This document shows positions 56,615 through 64,000 of a DNA stretch of 64,000 nt, in pieces. Position numbers and translations under genes: made by a program. Within the stretch, counting starts at the first letter, position 1. Each line of letters begins with the position of its first letter. The stretch is from contig NZ_BMFZ01000003.1 of assembly GCF_014639435.1 (NCBI RefSeq), forward strand, positions 372,001-436,000, read 5' to 3'. The notes below the pieces were generated by a model, which had not been told where the DNA came from, did no database searches, and saw only the letters and a program-made list of their open reading frames with translations. Source of the DNA: Hafnia psychrotolerans (GTDB lineage: Bacteria; Pseudomonadota; Gammaproteobacteria; Enterobacterales; Enterobacteriaceae).

Positions 56615-57194
56615 CGTTGCCGGACCAGACAATTTCACCACTCGGCACAGTCATCATTTGCATCTTGAGCGTTGGCGATTTCACGTCACCGGTGACAGTG
56701 CTATAAAGCACGTACTGCGCGTTGACGTAGCGCGCAAGCCCGATAGCTTTACTGCGCGAACCCAGGCTATCATCCACAGATAAACCCAGGGCCTGCTTGG
56801 CAGTGGCCAGTTGAGAGGCCGGTACCACCTGGAACTTGTTATTGGTTGCCAGTGCATCATGCAGTGCAGCGGTGGCTTTGCTCACCTGCAGTGAACCGTT
56901 GGTGCTATTCTTCACGCTGTCGAGCAGCAGCACACTCCCCGCCTGTACACCATCAGCCTGCAGCATTTTCGCCACCAAGGGCTGAACGCTCGCACTCCAG
57001 TCGATAGTTTGTACTTTCGGCGGCTGAGGAACCGTTTCAACCACCGGCGGCTGCCCAGAGGTTTCCGGGGTTCCTGGCTCAACAGTGACTGGCGCAGTCG
57101 GTTGTTGCGATTCTGCAGGTTGCTCTTTGGTTGGCAAGGTACAACCGCCAAGGATTAGGGCGGCCATCGCAACCATGAGTAAATACTTTTTCAT
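56598..57194 (-). CDS. lpoB: Penicillin-binding protein activator LpoB
   Basis: Outer membrane lipoprotein that activates PBP1b. The product has 198 residues (213 in E. coli). Lipobox LILGGC (Cys about 18), then a Pro/Thr/Gln-rich disordered linker (about 25-60) that spans the periplasm, then the globular domain with LLDSVKNSTNGSLQ and LYSTVTGDVKSPTLKMQ. The linker is shorter than in E. coli. It follows ycfL by 21 bases. Confidence 0.95.
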   Translation of the reverse strand: MKKYLLMVAMAALILGGCTLPTKEQPAESQQPTAPVTVEPGTPETSGQPPVVETVPQPPKVQTIDWSASVQPLVAKMLQADGVQAGSVLLLDSVKNSTNGSLQVSKATAALHDALATNNKFQVVPASQLATAKQALGLSVDDSLGSRSKAIGLARYVNAQYVLYSTVTGDVKSPTLKMQMMTVPSGEIVWSGNGAIQY

Positions 57195-57215
57195 CAACCT
57201 TCTCCGTACACGAAA

Positions 57216-57587
57216 TTAGAGATAAAGGTAAACACGCACACTGTACGCATCGAGATTGCCATTCAGGGAAGATATGTCGATATCAGTGTTAGCGGGAACG
57301 GTGATGGTCCTCGCTTCAGCAATTGGCAGTAAATCCAGTCCCTGCTTGTCATACCAGAAAAAACGATAATGCAGAGTTACTGAGTGAGGCTGGCTATTGC
57401 TCAACACGCTGGTAGCCTGTTTACGTCCTTTCACTTCTGAAATTGATGGTGCGCTGGGGATAATACCCGCCGTCAACACCGGCGATTCCATGATGACCGT
57501 TTGCTGGCTGTTCAGCGCAATACGTGGCGTACTACTGCTACAGCCCATCAACAGTATAACCGGTAACAATGCCAGCAAAAATCGCAT
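57216..57587 (-). CDS. ycfL: Lipoprotein YcfL
   Basis: The product has 123 residues (125 in E. coli) from ATG 57587, with AAAGGAAAG upstream. Signal and lipobox LLMGC (Cys 16) are followed by VIMESPVLTAGI, VTLHYRFFWYDKQGLDL and a VRVYLYL end. Function unknown; it is always found between hinT and lpoB. Confidence 0.93.
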   Translation of the reverse strand: MRFLLALLPVILLMGCSSSTPRIALNSQQTVIMESPVLTAGIIPSAPSISEVKGRKQATSVLSNSQPHSVTLHYRFFWYDKQGLDLLPIAEARTITVPANTDIDISSLNGNLDAYSVRVYLYL

Positions 57588-57613
57588 GGTCTTTCCTTTT
57601 AGACGAGAAAGTC

Positions 57614-57967
57614 TTACTGACGTGAAAGCAGCGGACCCAACGCGCGGCCACCCACCAGATGCATATGGATGTGATAAACCTCCTGACCACCGTCGCGATT
57701 GCAATTCACTATCAGCCGATAGCCACTTTCGGCAATGCCTTCCTGTTCAGCGATTTTAGCCGCGACAGTCATCATTCGTCCCAATGTCGCTTCATGCTCC
57801 AGTGTCACATCATTCATGGTAGGAATGAGGATATTAGGAATGATCAAAATGTGGCTCGGCGCCTGAGGTGAAATATCGCGGAAAGCCGTGACCAGTTCAT
57901 CCTGATAAACCACATCAGCGGGGATCTCACGGCGGATAATTTTGCTGAAAATCGTCTCTTCGGCCAT
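57614..57967 (-). CDS. hinT: HIT-family purine nucleoside phosphoramidase HinT
   Basis: The product has 117 residues (119 in E. coli). The His triad is [10 protein letters not shown] near the C terminus, and [18 protein letters not shown] opens the fold. It hydrolyses adenosine phosphoramidates and aminoacyl adenylates. First gene of the hinT-ycfL-lpoB-thiK-nagZ-ycfP series. Confidence 0.96.
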   Translation of the reverse strand: MAEETIFSKIIRREIPADVVYQDELVTAFRDISPQAPSHILIIPNILIPTMNDVTLEHEATLGRMMTVAAKIAEQEGIAESGYRLIVNCNRDGGQEVYHIHMHLVGGRALGPLLSRQ

Positions 57968-58100
57968 CTTGACTCTCTCCTTTTAAAAATCTAAAGCGGT
58001 GTACGCAGTATGAGTGACAATTTCCATTCCTTTCAACCTGCTTTCGCATTTTAGGAATCAAATGGCGTAGAAACAGACATCCCCTAAATGACAGGCATAC

Positions 58101-58126
58101 AAAAAGGAGGCCGAAGCCTCCTTTTT
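58101..58126. terminator. Terminator of ptsG
   Basis: AAAAAGGAGGC-CGAA-GCCTCCTTTTT, perfect 11-bp stem. On the minus strand it ends in T5, 27 bases after the ptsG stop. Confidence 0.92.
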
Positions 58127-58152
58127 GGGACAGTTAACGGCTGATCTGAGGA

Positions 58153-59586
58153 TCAGCTGTTACGCATATATTCATCCATATCCGTTTTCAGGTTATCAGA
58201 CTTGGTACCAAAGATAGCCTGAACACCAGAACCTGCGACCACCACCCCTGCAGCACCGAGTTTCTTCAGGCCAGCCTGATCCACTTTAGTGATGTCAGCC
58301 ACGCTGACACGCAGACGGGTGATACAGGCGTCAAGGTTGGTAATGTTGTCTTTGCCACCGAACGCTTGTACCAAAGAAGCCGACATTTCTGAACCGCCCT
58401 GCGCTGTTTGCTCGCTGGCATTGTCTTCACGACCCGGTGTTTTCAGATCGAGTTTGACAATCAGGAAACGGAAGATGCTGTAGTAAACGACCGCGTAAAT
58501 CATACCAACAATCGGGAACAGCCAGATACGGCTACTATTACCGCTCAACACGATGAAATCGATCAAACCATGCGAGAAGCTGGTACCGTCGCGCATGCCC
58601 AACAGAATACAGATTGGGAATGCCAGACCGGCCAGAATAGCGTGGATCACATACAGGATCGGCGCCACGAACATGAAGGAAAATTCGATTGGCTCGGTGA
58701 TACCTGTCAGGAACGATGTCAACGCAGCGGAGATCATGATACCGCCGACTTTGGCACGGTTTTCAGGTTTAGCTGAGTGCCAAATTGCGATTGCTGCTGC
58801 TGGCAGACCGTACATTTTGAACAGGAAGCCACCTGACAGTTTACCCGCAGTTGGGTCACCCGCCATATAACGTGGAATGTCACCGTGGAACACTTGACCT
58901 GCAGAGTTCACGTATTCGCCAATTTGCATCTGGAATGGAACGTTCCAGATATGGTGCAGACCAAAAGGTACCAGCGCGCGTTCAACCACGCCGTAGATAC
59001 CAAATGCAACCACAGGGTTCTGATAAGCAGCCCATTGGGAGAAGGTCTGAATTGCACTACCAACCGGTGGCCAGATGAAAGAGAGAACCACACCCATGAT
59101 GATCGCAGCCATACCAGAGATGATCGGTACGAAACGTTTGCCCGCAAAGAAGCCCAGATATTCTGGCAGCTTAATACGGTAGAAGCGGTTGAACATATAG
59201 GCAGCAATGGAACCTGCAATAATGCCACCCAGAACCCCCGTATCAGCGAGGTGTTTTGTAGCAATCTCTTCCACAGGTAAGTGCAGAACCAGTGGTGCGA
59301 CTACCGACATGGTTTTCACCATGATGCCATACGCAACGACGGCAGCCAGTGCAGATACACCATCATTATTGGTGAAGCCAAGTGCTACACCAATGGCAAA
59401 AATCAAAGGCATATTGGCAAAGACTGAACCGCCAGCTTCCGCCATAACGTGGGAAACGATCAGTGGTAGCCAACTGAAGTTTGCAGAACCGACACCAAGC
59501 AGGATACCTGCGATTGGCAGTACGGATACTGGCAACATCAGCGATTTACCGACCTTTTGAAGGTTTGCAAACGCGTTCTTAAACAT
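58153..59586 (-). CDS. ptsG: Glucose PTS enzyme IICB (PtsG)
   Basis: Glucose permease: takes up and phosphorylates glucose. The product has 477 residues, the E. coli length. EIIC (about 1-385) has many membrane helices and the segment [12 protein letters not shown]; a linker (about 386-400) leads to EIIB with the phospho-acceptor Cys421 in [12 protein letters not shown]. The mRNA leader and promoter carry an SgrS-pairing sequence and a likely Mlc operator. Confidence 0.98.
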   Translation of the reverse strand: MFKNAFANLQKVGKSLMLPVSVLPIAGILLGVGSANFSWLPLIVSHVMAEAGGSVFANMPLIFAIGVALGFTNNDGVSALAAVVAYGIMVKTMSVVAPLVLHLPVEEIATKHLADTGVLGGIIAGSIAAYMFNRFYRIKLPEYLGFFAGKRFVPIISGMAAIIMGVVLSFIWPPVGSAIQTFSQWAAYQNPVVAFGIYGVVERALVPFGLHHIWNVPFQMQIGEYVNSAGQVFHGDIPRYMAGDPTAGKLSGGFLFKMYGLPAAAIAIWHSAKPENRAKVGGIMISAALTSFLTGITEPIEFSFMFVAPILYVIHAILAGLAFPICILLGMRDGTSFSHGLIDFIVLSGNSSRIWLFPIVGMIYAVVYYSIFRFLIVKLDLKTPGREDNASEQTAQGGSEMSASLVQAFGGKDNITNLDACITRLRVSVADITKVDQAGLKKLGAAGVVVAGSGVQAIFGTKSDNLKTDMDEYMRNS

Positions 59587-59591
59587 AATTA

Positions 59592-59606
59592 AGTGTGCTC
59601 CTGAGT
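59592..59606 (-). promoter_or_regulatory. SgrS-pairing segment in the ptsG leader
   Basis: On the minus strand the leader reads ACTCAGGAGCACACT, overlapping the ribosome site just before the ATG. The E. coli ptsG mRNA has almost the same sequence, where SgrS pairs to block translation during sugar-phosphate stress. SgrS itself is not in the window. Confidence 0.7.
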
Positions 59607-59712
59607 AATGATATTTTGATACTTATCACGGCGCCCGCTTGATTAAGTCAGTGAACTACCGCGTTGCCAGGTCATAAAGACCTGTCATTCAGGGTGTCTG
59701 AGCACCCCTTTT

Positions 59713-59739
59713 GAATTTTTACGAAGGGTAAAATAATTC
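59713..59739. promoter_or_regulatory. Probable Mlc operator of ptsG
   Basis: TTTTTAC-GAAGG-GTAAAATAA has near-perfect arms with a five-base centre, inside an overall GAATT...AATTC frame. The architecture matches the Mlc site before manX and those known from E. coli. Confidence 0.65.
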
Positions 59740-59766
59740 GCTTTGTTAATGTTTGATGGCAGTCAC

Positions 59767-59781
59767 GTTTTTCTGAAAAAC
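59767..59781. repeat. GTTTTTC-T-GAAAAAC palindrome upstream of ptsG
   Basis: Perfect 7-bp arms around one base, about 180 bases before the ptsG start. Possible regulator site; not assigned. Confidence 0.4.
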
Positions 59782-59851
59782 AGGGGTGAAACACTGCGTA
59801 AAGTTGCTCTATGTTAAGAGTTTTCGCTAAATCATCCGAATTATTCGCCAA

Positions 59852-59876
59852 TAACGGGTGTGCACATTACCCGTTA
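59852..59876. repeat. TAACGGGT inverted repeat after tatD
   Basis: TAACGGGT and ACCCGTTA flank GTGCACATT, about 50 bases past the tatD stop. No T tract. Either a tatD 3' hairpin or an operator of ptsG. Confidence 0.45.
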
Positions 59877-59924
59877 CGACGATTAATTACGAGTTGTAAA
59901 ATAAACTCCATGGATGTATTGAGT

Positions 59925-60725
59925 TTATGACGATCTGAGAGGGAAGGTATCAAGGTGGAATAATCGTGAGAAGTTCGCGGTAGTGGCTTCAGCTAACTGT
60001 TCCAGACTTACCCCTTTCAGTACCGCCATGTACTCTGCAATATCGCGTACATAGGCGGGTTGGTTCTCTTTACCACGATGCGGAACCGGCGCCAGATAGG
60101 GTGAGTCAGTCTCAATCAGCAGACGATCCAACGGTACGTAGCGCGCGACTTCTCGCAGTTGTTCGGCATTGCGAAAAGTGACAATGCCGGAGAATGAGAT
60201 ATAAAAACCCAGATCCAGCAAGAATTCTGCTGTTGGTAAATCCTCGGTAAAACAGTGTAATACCCCGCCACATTCGCCAGCCTGTTCATCGTGCAAGATA
60301 TCCAGCGTTTCCTGCCGCGCATCACGCGTATGCACAATCACCGGTTTGTTAAGCTCACGACCTACGCGAATGTGATGACGAAAGGACGCCTGTTGAAGTT
60401 TGAGCTGGTGATCTTCCTTCTGATAAAAGAAATCCAGACCCGTTTCGCCCATAGCCACAACTTTAGGATCCGCAGCCAGACGGCTCAATTCATCGAAGTC
60501 GTATCCCTCTTCAATATTTAAAGGATGTACTCCGCAGGAAAATGCGACTTCAGGACGGTCGCCAATTAGCTGGGTCATGGCGGTGTAACCCGGCAAGGTG
60601 GTCGCGACGGCCAGCATAAATTTCACATCACGTTCGCGGGCTTTTTCCAACACCGCATCCACGCCGCTGTGCAGCTCGTTGTAATCCAGACTATCGAGAT
60701 GACAATGGGAGTCGACTAAAAACAT
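59925..60725 (-). CDS. ycfH: TatD-family metal-dependent hydrolase YcfH
   Basis: The product has 266 residues (265 in E. coli). Metal ligands: DSHCHLD at the N terminus, MGETGLDFFY, HTRDAR, HCFTE and the late ETDSPYLAP. The family is DNase or 3'-5' exonuclease-like; E. coli YcfH is also called a deoxyribonuclease but is little studied. It follows holB on the same strand with an 81-base gap. Confidence 0.95.
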   Translation of the reverse strand: MFLVDSHCHLDSLDYNELHSGVDAVLEKARERDVKFMLAVATTLPGYTAMTQLIGDRPEVAFSCGVHPLNIEEGYDFDELSRLAADPKVVAMGETGLDFFYQKEDHQLKLQQASFRHHIRVGRELNKPVIVHTRDARQETLDILHDEQAGECGGVLHCFTEDLPTAEFLLDLGFYISFSGIVTFRNAEQLREVARYVPLDRLLIETDSPYLAPVPHRGKENQPAYVRDIAEYMAVLKGVSLEQLAEATTANFSRLFHLDTFPLRSS

Positions 60726-60806
60726 AATATTTAACTCTTTAGGATAGTTTTGCAGGTCAGTACGCAGGTAAAAACCATGTACTGCTGGGGGATAATCGGA
60801 GCGGAA

Positions 60807-61784
60807 CTAGCGCAGGGACAAATCCCATTCGAGCAGTTGCTCCGTCAGTATGAGTTCACGGTTCACGCCAATAATTGTTAACAGTTGCTGGCGGCAATGC
60901 ATCCAGGCCTGAACACTTTTTTGTAGGGAATCATTGCTCTGTAACCCGGCAATTTGTGCGATTAACAGTTGTTGGTCGTGATTAATAATAAACTGTCCCG
61001 CATTTTGCTGCCATTTGATGGCATCCAGCAGTAAAGAACAAAGCCACTGCAGGCGAGCAGCCACATCGTCGTGGTTCAATTGCGCCAGCAAAGAGAGCAT
61101 ATCGCGCTGCTGACAGCTGTTCGACAACTGCTGACACAGGTCGGTGCGCTGTTTCCAGCGCTCAGGCTGCAACAGTTCAAGTGCAGCCAAAGGCGTCCCG
61201 TTGCTAAGACGCAATGCGGTTTTAATTGCCACAGGAGTAGCGCTAAGCTGGCGGCCAATCCACTGAGCGGCAGGCGCGTCATCCGGTATCGGCAGACGCC
61301 AGTAAAAACAGCGGCTACGCAATGTGGCAAGTAGCCCCGACGTTTCACGGCAACCAATCAGAAAGTAGGTTTTCGCGGGCGGCTCTTCCAGCGTTTTCAA
61401 CAAGGCGTTAGCCGCAGCTTCTGTCAACAATTCTGCCTGAGGCAACCACACCACTTTTGCGCCACCCTGCTGAGAATAGTTGTAGAGTGTTTCAATCAGT
61501 TGACGGACAGGCTCAACACCGAGAGAGTTTTTCCCCTTTTCCGGGGACAAAACGTGCCAGTCTGGATGATTACCTGCAATCATCAACTGGCAACTGTGGC
61601 AATTACCGCAACTTTTTTCGCCAGCCTGATGGTGGCATAGTAACCAACGACTAAGACCATAAATCAGTGCCTCATCCCCCATACCATTGGCAGCATGCAC
61701 CAATACTGCGTGATGCCCTCTGCCAGACTGATATTGTCCCACCAACTGACGATAGGGGCCGCTCAACCAGGGATACCAGGTCAT
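60807..61784 (-). CDS. holB: DNA polymerase III subunit delta' HolB
   Basis: Clamp-loader stator subunit. The product has 325 residues (334 in E. coli). The zinc module is CHHQAGEKSCGNCHSC, followed by HPDWHVLSPE, the Walker-B-like VVWLPQAELLTEAAANALLKTLEEPP and the Arg finger region CRETSGLLATLRSRC. As in the family, no Walker A lysine is present. The ATG overlaps the tmk TAA by one base. Confidence 0.96.
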   Translation of the reverse strand: MTWYPWLSGPYRQLVGQYQSGRGHHAVLVHAANGMGDEALIYGLSRWLLCHHQAGEKSCGNCHSCQLMIAGNHPDWHVLSPEKGKNSLGVEPVRQLIETLYNYSQQGGAKVVWLPQAELLTEAAANALLKTLEEPPAKTYFLIGCRETSGLLATLRSRCFYWRLPIPDDAPAAQWIGRQLSATPVAIKTALRLSNGTPLAALELLQPERWKQRTDLCQQLSNSCQQRDMLSLLAQLNHDDVAARLQWLCSLLLDAIKWQQNAGQFIINHDQQLLIAQIAGLQSNDSLQKSVQAWMHCRQQLLTIIGVNRELILTEQLLEWDLSLR

Positions 61785-62434
61785 TACTGACCACCTTCGA
61801 GCTGTCGTTGCGCTTCAAACCATTGCAACAGCGTCTGGTGAATCAACGTGGTCACCTTGTCGAGCGATTGCGAGGCATCAATGGTTTTGATGCGGCTGTC
61901 TTCGGCCACTAGGCTAAGATAGCGTTCTCGGGTACGTTCGAAAAAGGGCAGGGCTTCTTTTTCGATGCGATCCAATTCACCGCGTGCACTGGCACGTTGC
62001 AGACCCATTGCCGGTGGTAAGTCGAGATAGAGCGTCAAGTCCGGACGGAAGTCACCCAGTACAGTATCGCGCAAGGAGCGCATGAGGTCGGCATCGATAC
62101 CGCGTCCTCCGCCCTGATAAGCCTGTGATGAAAGATCGTGACGATCCCCTACCACCCAGGCACCGCGTGCCAACGCAGGAAGAATAACGGTTTCAACCAG
62201 TTGGACCCGGGCCGCGTAGAGCATCAACACTTCGGCTTTGACGGTAGGTTTATCATCCCCCACCCCGCGCTTAAATAGGTCCCGGAGCTTTTCGGCCAAT
62301 GGCGTACCGCCTGGCTCGCGGGTGAAGACAATATCCTCGATACCCAGGCTACGCAGTGTATTGACGACGACGTCGCGTGCGGTTGTTTTACCGGCTCCTT
62401 CCAGACCTTCAATAACGATAAACTTACTTTTCAT
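61784..62434 (-). CDS. tmk: Thymidylate kinase Tmk
   Basis: Phosphorylates dTMP to dTDP. The product has 216 residues (213 in E. coli). P-loop [28 protein letters not shown], the [10 protein letters not shown] motif and the LID-type [10 protein letters not shown] segment are present. It overlaps mltG by 11 bases and holB by one base, so mltG-tmk-holB are tightly coupled. Confidence 0.97.
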   Translation of the reverse strand: MKSKFIVIEGLEGAGKTTARDVVVNTLRSLGIEDIVFTREPGGTPLAEKLRDLFKRGVGDDKPTVKAEVLMLYAARVQLVETVILPALARGAWVVGDRHDLSSQAYQGGGRGIDADLMRSLRDTVLGDFRPDLTLYLDLPPAMGLQRASARGELDRIEKEALPFFERTRERYLSLVAEDSRIKTIDASQSLDKVTTLIHQTLLQWFEAQRQLEGGQ

Positions 62435-63455
62435 GCTTATTCTTTAATGCCTCACGATACACACGCACCGCTTTATTGTGATTTTCGAGGTTAGTGGTAA
62501 AAGTATGCCCACCTTTTCCATCGGCCACAAAGTAAAGATAAGGCGTTTTTGCCGGATGCGCTGCGGCTTCAATCGACGCTTCGCTTGGCATGGCGATCGG
62601 TGAAGGTGGCAAACCAGAAATCACGTAGGTGTTATAAGGCGTCGGTGTTTCCAAATCTTTACGGGTGATATTGCCGTTGTAGCTGTCACCCATACCGTAA
62701 ATGACGGTCGGATCTGTCTGCAACCGCATACCGATACGCAAGCGGTTGATAAAGACAGAGGCCACTTCCGGACGTTCTTCTTTAACAGCCGTCTCTTTTT
62801 CAACAATTGACGCCATCGTCAGCATGTCGGTGGGCGTTTTGTAGGGCAGAGACTTATCACGACCTTGCCAGATGGTATCAACGGTTTTTACCATACGCTG
62901 ATGAGCTCGTTTGAGCAGGGAGAGATCCGTCATGCCAGCAGTATAGAGATAGGTATCCGGATACAGCCAGCCTTCAGCATTATTGGTATCATTTATGCCG
63001 ATGGCCTTCGCGATCTCTTCCCCACTTTTCCCGGTCAACTCATGCTTCAGATACCCTGAATCTTGCAGTAGTTTCATCCAGTCGCTCAGTTTGAAACCTT
63101 CAATAAAACGAATACTGAACTGTGCCTCTTTGCCGCTTTTGAGCAACTCGAGCATCTGGCGTACAGTCATTCCTTTCTCGAAACGGTAAGTCCCGGCTTT
63201 GAACTCACTGAGTTGCGGCTCAATGCGCAACAGCCAGGAAAAGTAAGGATTTTCCTGCATCAGTTTATGCTTGACCAACAGAGTTTCCAGCACAACTCGT
63301 CCTGTACCAGCAGGCAGCGTAAAGATAGTTTCGCTGCTGACGTTAATCGGCTGGTCGGCAAAGCGCTGCACTTTGTGATAGAAAAAAGCAGCAGCACCGA
63401 CGAGTAGAATCAGGATAAGGGCGGAAATCTTACGTTTTGTATTCTTCATAGACAT
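62424..63455 (-). CDS. mltG: Endolytic murein transglycosylase MltG
   Basis: Ends growing glycan strands in the inner membrane. The product has 343 residues (340 in E. coli). One N-terminal membrane helix ([16 protein letters not shown]), a LysM-like part, and the YceG catalytic domain with ASIVEKETA (catalytic Glu), [21 protein letters not shown] and [22 protein letters not shown] second in-frame ATG two codons later may be the true start. Confidence 0.95.
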   Translation of the reverse strand: MSMKNTKRKISALILILLVGAAAFFYHKVQRFADQPINVSSETIFTLPAGTGRVVLETLLVKHKLMQENPYFSWLLRIEPQLSEFKAGTYRFEKGMTVRQMLELLKSGKEAQFSIRFIEGFKLSDWMKLLQDSGYLKHELTGKSGEEIAKAIGINDTNNAEGWLYPDTYLYTAGMTDLSLLKRAHQRMVKTVDTIWQGRDKSLPYKTPTDMLTMASIVEKETAVKEERPEVASVFINRLRIGMRLQTDPTVIYGMGDSYNGNITRKDLETPTPYNTYVISGLPPSPIAMPSEASIEAAAHPAKTPYLYFVADGKGGHTFTTNLENHNKAVRVYREALKNKHEK

Positions 63456-63474
63456 TCACTTTTAACGCGCGGTT

Positions 63475-64000
63475 TCAGCAAACCGGATGTAAAAAATCGT
63501 ACAACTGCGACGACGTAAAGTACCCGTTGTCTGCCTGTCGGACCGGCAGAACGGGCATAAGGGCATTACAAATAATCACCTCATCTGCTTCACGCAGAAT
63601 TTCAGGTGTTTGTTGGACAATAGAAATCGTATAAATTCCCGATTGTTCAAGTAAAGAAATGATGTGGCTGCGCATTATTCCTGCAACGCCGGAGCCGGAA
63701 AGTTCGGGGGTAAAGACCTGATAGCCTTTACGCCAAAAAATATTCGCGGCACAGCATTCCACCAGTATCCCCGAAGTGTCAACTACCAGTGCCTCATGGG
63801 CGTCCGTCTGGTCGAGATGTAGTCGGATCATCACCTGTTCCAATCGGTTAAGATGCTTGATACCGGCGAACAACGTATTCTGGCTCAACGCCACCGGACT
63901 TAGCTTGAGCTTGACGCCCTCTTGCCGCCACTGATGATAGTGAGCCGGGTAGTCAGAAGAGGAAACAATACGTGTCGGTGTACTGCAACCCTGCGGGCTG
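63475..64000 (-). CDS. pabC: Aminodeoxychorismate lyase PabC (3' part)
   Basis: Only the C-terminal 175 residues are in the window; the frame stays open to the edge, so the GTG at 63894 is not the start. PabC is a PLP enzyme that releases p-aminobenzoate and pyruvate from aminodeoxychorismate made by PabAB. AGIKHLNRLEQVMIR holds the segment after the PLP lysine region; VECCAANIFW and ADEVIICNALMPV match the E. coli protein. Confidence 0.95.
   Translation of the reverse strand, partial: SPQGCSTPTRIVSSSDYPAHYHQWRQEGVKLKLSPVALSQNTLFAGIKHLNRLEQVMIRLHLDQTDAHEALVVDTSGILVECCAANIFWRKGYQVFTPELSGSGVAGIMRSHIISLLEQSGIYTISIVQQTPEILREADEVIICNALMPVLPVRQADNGYFTSSQLYDFLHPVC

Overview
The window reads as a chromosomal segment of an enterobacterium (order Enterobacterales). 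Many proteins match the well-known Escherichia coli proteins closely in sequence and length, and several E. coli gene neighbourhoods are preserved: purT-yoaH-pabB-nudL-sdaA-pdeD-yoaE-manXYZ-yobD-mntP-rlmA-cspC-yobF; icd-rluE-nudJ-mnmA-hflD-purB-phoPQ-roxA-pepT; cobB-lolEDC-mfd; ndh-ycfP-nagZ-thiK-lpoB-ycfL-hinT; ptsG-tatD-holB-tmk-mltG-pabC. The divergence from E. coli and the missing E. coli neighbours (potABCD, nagK, kdgR) suggest a Yersiniaceae-type relative (Serratia/Rahnella/Ewingella-like). That family assignment is inference.

Region 1 (1-15.3 kb) holds purine and folate metabolism (purT 3' end, pabB), serine deamination (sdaA), a CSS-EAL c-di-GMP phosphodiesterase (pdeD), a TerC/CBS/CorC membrane protein (yoaE), and the mannose PTS operon manXYZ behind a likely Mlc operator. 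Then come mntP behind a yybP-ykoY manganese riboswitch, rlmA, a second PgeF/YfiH-like protein, and the yobF-cspC pair.

Region 2 (15.3-25.9 kb) is the accessory-looking part. It holds an NAPE-PLD-like metallo-hydrolase, a PmrA-box-like double repeat, small membrane proteins, the small enterobacterial genes mgrB, yebO, yobH and yebW, a NinX-like protein, an orphan OppA-type binding protein, a YmgB/AriR-like protein and a GNAT enzyme. It ends in about 1.8 kb next to the 3' end of icd with no normal-sized gene, only very short hydrophobic ORFs, a diverged repeat and an orphan terminator. mgrB has a PhoP box at the spacing expected for a PhoP-activated promoter, and phoPQ with its own PhoP box lies 13 kb away, so the whole PhoQ feedback loop is in the window.

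Region 3 (25.9-45.1 kb) is conserved core: icd, tRNA and rRNA modification (rluE, mnmA), purB, phoPQ, the ribosomal oxygenase roxA, pepT, the deacylase cobB, the lipoprotein exporter lolCDE and transcription-repair coupling factor mfd.

Region 4 (45.1-51.5 kb) is a lineage-specific insertion between mfd and ycfJ. It is a translationally coupled operon for a Tat-exported molybdenum hydroxylase (Moco subunit, 2 x [2Fe-2S] subunit, tri-haem cytochrome c) with divergent MocA- and XdhC-type maturation genes. No FAD subunit is present, so electrons most likely go through the cytochrome.

Region 5 (51.5-64 kb) is again core: ycfJ, ndh with an FNR box, ycfP, nagZ, thiK, lpoB, ycfL, hinT, ptsG with a likely Mlc operator and an SgrS-pairing leader, tatD, holB, tmk, mltG and the 3' part of pabC. 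No rRNA, tRNA, insertion sequence or CRISPR array was seen.
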